The notes beneath the pieces were generated by a model that saw only the letters and a list, made by a program, of their open reading frames with translations, was not told the DNA's origin and did not search any database. A stretch of 5,465 bases of DNA from positions 1-5,465 of the forward strand of contig JAGMFA010000141.1 of NCBI GenBank assembly GCA_023127875.1, read 5' to 3'. The position numbers and the translations under genes are program-made. The DNA comes from Candidatus Zixiibacteriota bacterium. GTDB taxonomy: Bacteria; Zixibacteria; MSB-5A5; SM1-73. This document shows positions 1-5,465 of the stretch, piece by piece (position 1 is the stretch's first letter; each line of letters begins with the position of its first letter).

Positions 1-15
1 CCGACTTTTAGTCGG
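1..15. other. Hairpin at the window edge
   Basis: CCGACT (1-6), TTT loop, AGTCGG (10-15) form a perfect 6-bp stem. It is followed by GGG, so the stem may continue into sequence before base 1. It could be the end of a terminator or of a repeat belonging to the upstream region. No T-run follows closely on the plus strand, so a terminator role is not shown. Confidence 0.4.
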
Positions 16-76
16 GGGTAGTTGATTTCTTTATTCCGATAGGAGGAGAACATAATTTGATGGATACGATTTTTTT

Positions 77-104
77 GGGGTTTTTCATTTTCATAAGAAA
101 CCTC
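77..104 (+). other. Leader hairpin A
   Basis: GGGGTTTTT (77-85) pairs with AGAAACCTC (96-104) over 9 positions with two G-U pairs, leaving a 10-nt loop. A run of seven T precedes it rather than follows it, so it is not a plus-strand terminator. It would lie in the mRNA leader of the NlpC/P60 gene if transcription starts upstream. Function unknown. Confidence 0.3.
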
Positions 105-109
105 CCATC

Positions 110-138
110 TTTCCCTCTCCATGAAATGAAGAGGGAGA
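110..138 (+). promoter_or_regulatory. Leader hairpin B covering a Shine-Dalgarno-like sequence
   Basis: TCCCTCT (112-118) pairs with AGAGGGA (130-136), extendable by a G-U and an A-T pair to 110/138, with an 11-nt loop. The 3' arm contains the purine run AGAGGGAG that would serve as ribosome binding site for a start at 143. If it forms in RNA it would hide that site and favour initiation at the next good start, 203. The pairing is seen in the sequence; the regulatory effect is inference. Confidence 0.3.
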
Positions 139-190
139 CGGGATGAGGTATAACGATCCTTTGTTCCTAATGAAAACGAGGATTAGCAAA

Positions 191-196
191 GAGAGG
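191..196 (+). promoter_or_regulatory. Ribosome binding site of the NlpC/P60 lipoprotein gene
   Basis: GAGAGG lies 6 nt before the ATG at 203. The spacing is right, and this start gives a normal lipoprotein signal peptide, which supports 203 over 143. Confidence 0.5.
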
Positions 197-202
197 TCAA
201 AG

Positions 203-751
203 ATGTATAAAAATCTTTTCCTTGTATCTTTTTTTAGCTTTTTGTTTTTCACCGCCTGTATCCCTCAACCCCGATACACCTCGGAGTCGGTTGAAAAAAG
301 TAAGAAGCAGACTATCTTACAGGAAGAATCCAAAAAGACCGAAAGTCCCCAGCATCACCAGCGGAAGAGCAAAAGTAAGATCGATAAAGCTAAGATGGGA
401 AGGATAATCGATTCCTTTCTGGGAGCACCCTATAAACTTGGGGGCGAAACCAAGGCAGGAATTGACTGCTCCGGTCTGGTGATGCATGTATACAAACAAT
501 ATGCTGGCTTCAGGCTTCCTCACAACACCAAAAAGCTTTATCAGCTGGTGAAACAAGTGGGTAAAGACGACTTAGTATACGGCGATCTGGTTTTCTTCTC
601 TGATGGCTGGTTTTCTGTCTCCCATGTGGGAATCTACATTGGAGAGGGCAAATTTGTTCACTCCATGAAAGGCTTTGGAGTGATCGTATCAGCTCTGGAT
701 GAAGACTACTATAAGAAAAGATACAGAGGTGCCAGAAGGGTGATTCCTTGA
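203..751 (+). CDS. NlpC/P60 family lipoprotein, putative peptidoglycan endopeptidase
   Basis: Putative murein hydrolase of the NlpC/P60 (C40) cysteine peptidase family, related in layout to E. coli MepS and NlpC, which cut peptide stems or cross-links of peptidoglycan in the periplasm. From the ATG at 203 it has 182 residues. Residues 1-18 form a lipoprotein signal peptide (short basic start, Phe/Leu-rich core) ending in a lipobox FTA-Cys19. About 45 Lys/Glu/Ser/Gln-rich linker residues follow. The catalytic domain covers roughly 65-182, with Cys89 in DCSGLV, His141 in SHVGIY and His153 in FVHS; this spacing closely matches the MepS triad, so it should be active. I prefer 203 because GAGAGG precedes it and it gives a compact signal peptide. 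A start at 143 adds 20 mostly polar and charged residues and is also preceded by a purine run. The Phe at lipobox -3 is acceptable but not the commonest. The exact bond cleaved cannot be told from sequence. Confidence 0.9.
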   Translation: MYKNLFLVSFFSFLFFTACIPQPRYTSESVEKSKKQTILQEESKKTESPQHHQRKSKSKIDKAKMGRIIDSFLGAPYKLGGETKAGIDCSGLVMHVYKQYAGFRLPHNTKKLYQLVKQVGKDDLVYGDLVFFSDGWFSVSHVGIYIGEGKFVHSMKGFGVIVSALDEDYYKKRYRGARRVIP

Positions 752-754
752 GAA

Positions 755-846
755 CAGGTGAAAGGTTAAAGGTGTAAGGTTTTAGCGAAAAACCAGCTTC
801 ACCTTACACCTTACACCTTTCCTCCACACCCTACACCTGGGTTTTT
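755..846 (+). repeat. Heptamer-built inverted repeat with a T-run, possible terminator or attenuator before uvrC
   Basis: The left half reads as consecutive 7-bp units from 756: AGGTGAA, AGGTTAA, AGGTGTA, AGGTTTT. The right half carries the same unit on the opposite strand (TTCACCT at 798, TACACCT at 805, 812 and 832). The outer arms CAGGTG (755-760) and CACCTG (834-839) match perfectly. A 13-bp inner arm at 768-780 matches 808-820 perfectly, with an alternative 12-bp match at 801-812. TTTTT follows at 842-846. This could fold as a long hairpin that ends transcripts of the hydrolase gene or attenuates read-through into uvrC. It could also be a copy of an interspersed intergenic repeat. The repeat structure is plain; the function is inferred. 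Confidence 0.65.
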
Positions 847-849
847 ATT

Positions 850-2664
850 GTGACGCACAGCGACATAAAAACCAAACTGGAAAATCTTCCCACCAAGCCT
901 GGGGTATACTTGATGAAGGATACCTTGGGAAAAATAATCTATGTGGGGAAAGCTAAATCCTTAAAAAACAGAGTGCGGGCATATTTTCTCGACACTCCTC
1001 CCTATCATCCCAAGATATCCGCCCTGATCTCAAAGATATCTGATTTTGATATTCTGGCGACCGACTCGGAGATGGAGGCTTTAATCCTGGAAGCCAATCT
1101 CATCAAGGAATACAAGCCCAGATACAATGTGAACTTAAAGGATGACAAAAGGTATCCATATCTGAAGGTAACGGATGAGCCTTTTCCCAGAGTCTTAGTG
1201 GTAAGAAGGGTAAAAAAAGATAAGGCAAAATATTTCGGTCCCTATACTAATGTCAAAGCTATGCGGCATACTCTCAAGATACTGAGGAGGGTTTTCCCCA
1301 TTCGAAGCTGTAACTATGCGCTTCCCTCCGCCAGAAAGATCAAACTATGCTTGGATTATCATATCAAAAGATGTCTGGGTCCTTGTGAGGGGAAGATTTC
1401 GCAGGAGGAATACCGGGAGATCATAAAGAATGTTTTGCTTTTTCTTTCTGGAAAAAACAATCTGTTGATGGAGCACCTAAAAGAAAGAATGAATGAATGT
1501 TCCGCTAAGGAAGAATTTGAGAAGGCGGCTTCTGTCAGGGATCAGATCAAAGCGTTAGAAAGCGTGATAGAAAAACAGAAAGTGGCAGATGTAGAGCGGG
1601 TGGATCGCGACATCATTGCCTTCGCCCGTGAAAAAAAGGACATCTTGGTAGTGGCTCTGCAGATAAGAGAAGGGATTTTGATCGGCAGGCAGAATTTCCA
1701 TCTTACCGGTTTCAAGGAAAGCTCAGATCAGGAGATACTGTCCACATTTCTAAGGCAATACTACATGCATTCGGTGGTGATTCCGCCTGAGATCATTCTT
1801 CCCGGCGCGGTGGGGGACCAGAGGATGATTCAGGATTGGCTTACCTCTAAAAGAGAAGGGAAAGTAAAAATCCTCATTCCTCAAAGAGGAGAGAAAGCCA
1901 AACTCTTGGAGATGGCAAGTTATAATGCCCAACTTTCTTTAAATGAGCTTTTGTTGCAAAGATCCGAGGCAAAGAAGAAAGTTCCTGCCACAATAAGAGC
2001 ACTGGAGAAGGATTTGTATTTATCCATTCCTCCCCGAAAGATAGCCGCATTCGATATATCCAATTTAGGTCCACAAGATGCGGTGGGCTCTTTAGTTTTT
2101 TTCCAGGATGGTCGTCCCCAGAAAAGCCGGTATCGCAGATTTAAAATCAAAACTGTGGAAGGGCAGGATGATTTTGCCATGATGGCGGAGGTGGTGCACA
2201 GATATTTTACCCGTTTGACCGAAAGGAAACAGGAATATCCAGACCTGGTTTTAATTGATGGTGGAAAAGGTCAGCTCTCGGCGGCTGTGCAAACTTTGAA
2301 CAGCCAGGGGATCAATAATCAGAGCGTGGTGGCTTTAGCTAAAAGATTGGATGAGGTCTTTTTGCCTCAAAGGTCTGAACCTCTGATGATCCCAAAAGGC
2401 TCTGCCTCCTTAAAGCTTCTTCAGCGGATAAGGGATGAGGCTCATCGCTTTGCCGTGGAGTACCACCGAAAGTTAAGGAAGAAAAGAATCATAAAATCTG
2501 AGCTGGACCAGATTCCGGGCGTTGGACCAACCAGAAGGAAAGAGTTGCTTAAACATTTTCGCTCCATTGAAAAAATCAAAGAGGCAGACTTAGAAGAGCT
2601 ATTAAAACTTGAAGGGATAAACAAAAAAGTGGCGGAAAATATTTACAGACATTTCCATTCATAG
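850..2664 (+). CDS. uvrC: UvrABC system protein C (excinuclease ABC subunit C)
   Basis: UvrC makes both incisions around a bulky DNA lesion after UvrA/UvrB loading, in cytoplasmic nucleotide excision repair. The 604 residues match the usual family length (E. coli about 610). Domains in order: GIY-YIG nuclease (about 12-95; GVY at 18-20, YVGKA at 31-35, Arg41, EALILEANLIKEY from 76) for the 3' cut; four cysteines C154, C167, C175, C179, matching the Fe-S ligands reported in E. coli UvrC; UVR motif (about 205-245) for UvrB contact; RNase H-like domain (about 250-540; D402 in FDISN, acidic pair 440/441, D470 in LIDGGKGQ, H532 in RDEAHRFA) for the 5' cut; tandem helix-hairpin-helix (about 553-602) for DNA binding. 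All key residues are present. GTG at 850 is the only usual start codon between the in-frame stop at 775 and the GIY motif, yet no clear Shine-Dalgarno precedes it; an inverted repeat and T-run lie immediately upstream. Confidence 0.98.
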   Translation: MTHSDIKTKLENLPTKPGVYLMKDTLGKIIYVGKAKSLKNRVRAYFLDTPPYHPKISALISKISDFDILATDSEMEALILEANLIKEYKPRYNVNLKDDKRYPYLKVTDEPFPRVLVVRRVKKDKAKYFGPYTNVKAMRHTLKILRRVFPIRSCNYALPSARKIKLCLDYHIKRCLGPCEGKISQEEYREIIKNVLLFLSGKNNLLMEHLKERMNECSAKEEFEKAASVRDQIKALESVIEKQKVADVERVDRDIIAFAREKKDILVVALQIREGILIGRQNFHLTGFKESSDQEILSTFLRQYYMHSVVIPPEIILPGAVGDQRMIQDWLTSKREGKVKILIPQRGEKAKLLEMASYNAQLSLNELLLQRSEAKKKVPATIRALEKDLYLSIPPRKIAAFDISNLGPQDAVGSLVFFQDGRPQKSRYRRFKIKTVEGQDDFAMMAEVVHRYFTRLTERKQEYPDLVLIDGGKGQLSAAVQTLNSQGINNQSVVALAKRLDEVFLPQRSEPLMIPKGSASLKLLQRIRDEAHRFAVEYHRKLRKKRIIKSELDQIPGVGPTRRKELLKHFRSIEKIKEADLEELLKLEGINKKVAENIYRHFHS

Positions 2665-2694
2665 AACTTGTCTCCTCGATTCTACGAATTTCAC

Positions 2695-2717
2695 AGGTTG
2701 GACCAAAAGGTCTTCCT
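2695..2717 (+). terminator. Weak terminator-like hairpin after uvrC
   Basis: GACC (2701-2704) and GGTC (2709-2712) close an AAAA loop. A flanking G-U pair and outer AGG/CCT (2695-2697, 2715-2717) extend it across a small internal loop, and CTTGTTTT follows. It lies 30 nt after the uvrC stop. The stem is short, so this is only a candidate. The rest of 2665-2888 shows no stronger terminator for either convergent gene. Confidence 0.3.
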
Positions 2718-2888
2718 CTTGTTTTGAGTAATAAGGGTATAAGTTTGAGAAATAGAGGAGAGTAAAACGTAAGTGGCGGGGTTTTATGTGCCTACAACAG
2801 ACGAGAATATTTACCCTTTCCCCTTAAACTTTGGTTGCAAACTTCGGAGCAAGCTGGGTTGAAGCTCACTTAAGGTGCAAAGAATCAC

Positions 2889-3491
2889 TCAAGAAGAGAG
2901 TTTCTTTACTTCCTTGATTGCTCCGTAGAGCCCATTATCCAGCTGAGCGAATAGCTTCAGGTGCTTGTATCTTTCCGCTAAGTCCGCCTCCACCACCTTC
3001 TTGTCCACTGATGCCAAAAGCACACGTCCGAATATCACCATCTCCTCGCCATATTTTTTGGTCCAGTCCAATGAGCATTCCAGATGGGCTTTGCACTCGG
3101 CGATACGAGGGGTGGCGAGCTTAACGGACTTCACCGGCGTTAATTTAGCCTCTTTGATTTCTTTGTCCCCGGTTGGTTCAATCTCCATAATCATCCCTAT
3201 CTTCTTAGCCAGCTCTGTCCCGGGGATATTGATTATGAACTCTCCCGTGGAGAGGATGTTTTTGGCTGTGAAGTCACTGGTATTACAACTGAACCCTACG
3301 ATGGCAGGACGAGAAGAAAAAATGGAGACCGAACTTTTGACTCCCAGGCTGGGAATCTTCTCTTTATTTACCGAGGTGATCAATACCGTCTGCCCCACTA
3401 AAGGAAAACGAAGCCCATCCACCATGGGAAATGTTGTGACTGCTCGCAACCCGCTGATATCGTAATCCACCTTCTCCATTGTTTTTTTCAT
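2889..3491 (-). CDS. Flavin reductase family protein (FMN-binding split barrel)
   Basis: A 200-residue protein of the flavin reductase-like (Pfam Flavin_Reduct) family. These bind FMN in a split beta-barrel and either reduce flavin with NAD(P)H for partner oxygenases or pass electrons as in flavoredoxins. The domain covers about residues 30-190. Visible family features are the strand TVLITSVN (35-42) followed by the loop into SSVSIFSS, the stretch RPAIVGFSCN (61-70), KNILSTGEFIINIP (77-90), and PRIAECKAHLEC (128-139). No signal peptide, so cytoplasmic. ATG at 3491 is chosen because AGGAG lies 5 nt upstream; Met5 has no such site. It has its own promoter and a leader of about 150 nt. No oxygenase or other redox partner lies in the window, so the electron donor, acceptor and physiological role cannot be named. 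It converges on uvrC. Confidence 0.88.
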   Translation of the reverse strand: MKKTMEKVDYDISGLRAVTTFPMVDGLRFPLVGQTVLITSVNKEKIPSLGVKSSVSIFSSRPAIVGFSCNTSDFTAKNILSTGEFIINIPGTELAKKIGMIMEIEPTGDKEIKEAKLTPVKSVKLATPRIAECKAHLECSLDWTKKYGEEMVIFGRVLLASVDKKVVEADLAERYKHLKLFAQLDNGLYGAIKEVKKLSS

Positions 3492-3496
3492 TACAG

Positions 3497-3501
3497 CTCC
3501 T
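3497..3501 (-). promoter_or_regulatory. Ribosome binding site of the flavin reductase gene
   Basis: On the minus strand AGGAG is 5 nt before the ATG at 3491, inside an AAAAGGAGCTGTA context. It fixes the start at Met1 rather than Met5. Confidence 0.8.
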
Positions 3502-3537
3502 TTTGAGTTGCTTTTTGTTTTGTATCCGTTTCAAACT

Positions 3538-3588
3538 GTGCCCACATCCCTACTAACTGGTAAACACCTGTTCACACGTTGAGGGCAC
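3538..3588 (-). promoter_or_regulatory. Stem-loop with operator-like dyad in the flavin reductase leader
   Basis: GTGCCC (3538-3543) and GGGCAC (3583-3588) can form a 6-bp stem. Near the centre of its 39-nt loop lies a 16-bp dyad at 3560-3575, on the minus strand GTGAACA-GG-TGTTTAC, symmetric in 6 of 7 half-site positions. It sits about 65-80 nt after the predicted transcription start. It may be a protein-binding site or an RNA structure in the leader. The GAAC-N4-GTTY core resembles Gram-positive LexA boxes, but nothing here links the gene to the SOS response, so no regulator is assigned. Confidence 0.35.
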
Positions 3589-3646
3589 CTGAATTGATAG
3601 ACAAATCTCTTAGTTTCTTTAAAGATCTGAAAAAACTGAATGCTCA

Positions 3647-3674
3647 AATATACTACTTTTCTTAGCTCTGTCAA
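3647..3674 (-). promoter_or_regulatory. Sigma70-type promoter of the flavin reductase gene
   Basis: On the minus strand a consensus -35 box TTGACA (3674-3669) is followed after 16 bp by TATATT (3652-3647), five of six matches to the -10 consensus. The DNA just upstream (about 3675-3700) is strongly A/T-rich, like an UP element. Transcription would start near 3640, giving a 5' leader of about 149 nt before the ATG at 3491. Confidence 0.6.
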
Positions 3675-3701
3675 CAAAAATTTGAAAACTTTTTAAAATT
3701 C

Positions 3702-3739
3702 TTCCGGAAATAAAGAAAACTAAGCTTCCATTCCGGGAA
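3702..3739. repeat. Tandem TTCCGG(G)AA sites upstream of the flavin reductase promoter
   Basis: TTCCGGAA, a perfect 8-bp palindrome at 3702-3709, is followed 29 bp later by TTCCGGGAA at 3731-3739, a palindrome with one extra central base. Both lie 27-70 bp upstream of the -35 box, where activators often bind, at a spacing close to three helical turns. They may be binding sites of one regulator; chance is not excluded. Confidence 0.3.
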
Positions 3740-3826
3740 AATGATAGAAGAAATTAATTAAGCTTAATACCAGATTTTAATACGAAAATCCGTCCTGCTT
3801 ATATTTGATAAAAACAGCAGTTGTCT

Positions 3827-3872
3827 AAAAATGAGCTCAAAAGAACATGCACAGGTTTGTCCTAAAAAGCTC
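3827..3872 (-). terminator. Rho-independent terminator of the HD-GYP response regulator gene
   Basis: Beginning 12 nt after the stop codon, the minus strand forms a two-part stem. GAGCT/AGCTC (3872-3868 with 3837-3833) encloses a 4x4 internal loop, then AGGACA/TGTTCT (3863-3858 with 3847-3842, one G-U pair) with a 10-nt loop, and ATTTTT follows (3832-3827). It separates this gene from the flavin reductase transcription unit. Confidence 0.55.
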
Positions 3873-3884
3873 TGAATTGAAAAT

Positions 3885-5393
3885 TTACGACTCTTTTTTC
3901 ACCTTCAGTTTTCTTTTGTCGATTAATCCTCTTTCCCAGGCGTCCAAAAAGACCTCAGCAATATGCGGGTCGAATTGCGTGCCCGCACAATCCCTGATCT
4001 CCTTTAAAGCTATTTTAAAGCTTTTTGCTTTTCGATAGGGTCTATCGCTGGTCATGGCGTCGAAGGTGTCCACCACCGCCATCAGCCGTCCCTGGATGGG
4101 TATTCGGTCGTTTCGCAATCCGTAAGGATATCCTTTGCCATCGAATCTCTCGTGATGATATAAAACATATGGAACTGCTGGAGCTAAAAAGGAGATGCCT
4201 TCCAATATTTTCGCTCCACAGATGGGATGTTGTTTCATGACCTCGAATTCGTCTTTGGTCAAGGCTTCGGCTTTGTTTAATATGGCATCGGGAACACCTA
4301 TCTTTCCGATATCATGCAAGATTCCTCCCATCTTCACCTCCCACAGTCTTTCTTCATTCCACCCCATCTGGCTTCCCATAAGTTCAGCCATATAACATAC
4401 TCTTTCTGTGTGACCACGAGTATATATGTCTCGTGCCTCCACCGCATTGGCCAGTGTAGTAAGGGTCTCCAAATAAGATTCCTTCAGCTCCTCATACAAT
4501 CTGGAGTTTTCAATGGCAGAAGCCGCTTTGGAGGCAATGATGGAAAGAGAGTGAAGCTGACCGGTGGTAAATGGGGATATCCGTCCTTTGGATCTGATCA
4601 AAATCAAAGTTCCGATGACTTTTCCTTTTGCCATCAAAGGATGAACGATAACCGACCTTACGTTTTTCCTTAAATGATGGGAGGAGAAACGTTCGCCGAT
4701 TTCATCTTTATCAAAAACTCGTGGTCGACCCTGTTTGATAACCCATCTGGAAATGTTATCCTGTCCGGTGAGAAGCCCGCTTTTGGCCATCTCCGATGGC
4801 ACTCCCAGTGAGGCTTCCGGAGTCAACCGTTTGGTCTTTTCATCTAAAAGTAAAACAGAGGCCATATCCGCATCCAGCTCTTTTATGGCGGTCTCCAGGA
4901 TCAGATTCAAAAGGAAATCCAATCGAATGGTGGACCCCATGGCTTCGCTTATCTTATAAAGAGATACCGTCTCCTTCAAATTTATGTTTTCTCGATAAAG
5001 CCTCTGTTTCTCCAGACCTCGCTTGATCACCGCCTTTAGGGTGTCCATGGAGAAGGGTTTAACCAGATAGTCGTAGGCGCCCGATTTTAACACCGCCACC
5101 GCATTCTCTATGGTGGGATGTCCGGTCATGAGAATGACGATGGCGTCCGGATGAAACTTCATGGTTTGATTAAGCACATCCACCCCTGATTTTTTGCCCA
5201 TTATCAGATCAGTTAAAACCAAATCCACCGGTTGATCTTTGATAAACTCTATTGCCTTCTGGGGATCACACATTGTCTGGATCTGATATCCTTCATTTGA
5301 AAGCAACTCTTTTATGACTTCACATATATATTCCTCATCGTCCACCACCAAAATGTGGGAGATGCTTCGGAGTGATGATCCTCCTTCTGCCAA
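3885..5393 (-). CDS. Response regulator with REC, GAF and HD-GYP domains (putative c-di-GMP phosphodiesterase)
   Basis: Cytoplasmic two-component output protein, 502 residues from the TTG at 5393. REC receiver domain about 13-128: acidic pair D18/D19, phospho-acceptor D62 in LTDLIM, T90 in MTGHP, K112 in VKPF. A helical, probably coiled-coil linker lies at about 125-150. GAF sensor domain about 155-297; its ligand is unknown. HD-GYP domain about 303-495: H328, the HD pair H360-D361 in GILHDIGKIG, H389, HHERFDGKGYPYGL (413-426) and DAMTSDRPYR (445-454). All expected metal-binding and GYP residues are present, so hydrolysis of cyclic di-GMP is likely; some relatives prefer other cyclic dinucleotides. 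The cognate histidine kinase is not in the window. The start is uncertain: the TTG has no good Shine-Dalgarno, and the frame is open without a stop to base 5465 on its 5' side, so the gene may begin outside. A terminator follows the stop. Confidence 0.93.
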   Translation of the reverse strand: MAEGGSSLRSISHILVVDDEEYICEVIKELLSNEGYQIQTMCDPQKAIEFIKDQPVDLVLTDLIMGKKSGVDVLNQTMKFHPDAIVILMTGHPTIENAVAVLKSGAYDYLVKPFSMDTLKAVIKRGLEKQRLYRENINLKETVSLYKISEAMGSTIRLDFLLNLILETAIKELDADMASVLLLDEKTKRLTPEASLGVPSEMAKSGLLTGQDNISRWVIKQGRPRVFDKDEIGERFSSHHLRKNVRSVIVHPLMAKGKVIGTLILIRSKGRISPFTTGQLHSLSIIASKAASAIENSRLYEELKESYLETLTTLANAVEARDIYTRGHTERVCYMAELMGSQMGWNEERLWEVKMGGILHDIGKIGVPDAILNKAEALTKDEFEVMKQHPICGAKILEGISFLAPAVPYVLYHHERFDGKGYPYGLRNDRIPIQGRLMAVVDTFDAMTSDRPYRKAKSFKIALKEIRDCAGTQFDPHIAEVFLDAWERGLIDKRKLKVKKES

Positions 5394-5465
5394 TTCTTTT
5401 GAGATGGAGGCGTGGGGAGAGGAAATTGCACTCCGGCGTTCTTTCGTTTCTACGCTTCGGGTTGA

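Noticed and set aside
755..839. CRISPR array or tRNA at the repeat-rich stretch before uvrC.
   Set aside because: The units are 7 bp in head-to-head orientation with no spacers of constant length, and there is no cloverleaf or tRNA landmark.
2719..2743. Possible plus-strand promoter TTGTTT...TATAAG after uvrC.
   Set aside because: The spacer is only 13 bp, the -35 match is weak, and no gene lies downstream in that direction.
2773..2862. A 29-codon frame from GTG with GAGGAG upstream in the gap between uvrC and the flavin reductase gene.
   Set aside because: The spacing to the purine run is about 12 nt, the translation has no recognisable feature, and a short frame of this kind is expected by chance.
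2965..3465. Long plus-strand open frame of 166 codons opposite the flavin reductase gene.
   Set aside because: It is the antisense shadow of a gene with clear family motifs. Its translation shows no domain and it has no convincing ribosome binding site.
3492..3640. FMN riboswitch in the flavin reductase leader.
   Set aside because: The conserved sequence blocks of the FMN riboswitch are not visible. Only generic stems are seen.
4314..4673. Plus-strand frame of 119 codons inside the HD-GYP gene.
   Set aside because: It is opposite an intact REC-GAF-HD-GYP coding sequence with conserved catalytic motifs; it has no domain signal of its own.

Overview
The window holds four protein-coding genes of ordinary bacterial housekeeping and signalling type. 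The lipoprotein signal peptide with a periplasmic murein hydrolase domain and the c-di-GMP-type HD-GYP protein suggest a Gram-negative (diderm) bacterium. Base composition leans AT, and initiation uses ATG, GTG and possibly TTG. I cannot assign a phylum from the sequence alone. A deep-branching anaerobe or delta-proteobacterial/FCB-like lineage would be a guess, not a result.

Layout. 1-202 is a structured leader with three short hairpins and a possible 28-29 codon ORF. 203-751 (+) is an NlpC/P60 cell-wall hydrolase lipoprotein, with an alternative start at 143. 752-849 is an intergenic inverted repeat built from 7-bp AGGTGTA-like units and followed by a T-run. 850-2664 (+) is a full-length uvrC starting with GTG. 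2665-2888 is the gap between convergent genes, with only a weak terminator-like hairpin. 2889-3491 (-) is a flavin reductase-like FMN-binding split-barrel protein. 3492-3884 is an AT-rich intergenic region of 393 bp. It carries a good sigma70-type promoter on the minus strand, a leader of about 150 nt with a dyad, tandem TTCCGG sites, and the terminator of the next gene. 3885-5393 (-) is a REC-GAF-HD-GYP response regulator whose reading frame stays open to the window edge at 5465, so its true start may lie outside.

The genes do not form a recognisable pathway. The hydrolase gene and uvrC are co-directional but separated by the repeat/terminator-like element. uvrC converges on the flavin reductase gene. 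The flavin reductase has its own promoter and is separated from the upstream HD-GYP gene by a terminator, so it is probably monocistronic. I found no CRISPR array, tRNA, rRNA, insertion sequence or phage gene, and no convincing new multi-gene system. The most interesting material is non-coding: the heptamer inverted repeat before uvrC and the upstream/leader region of the flavin reductase gene.
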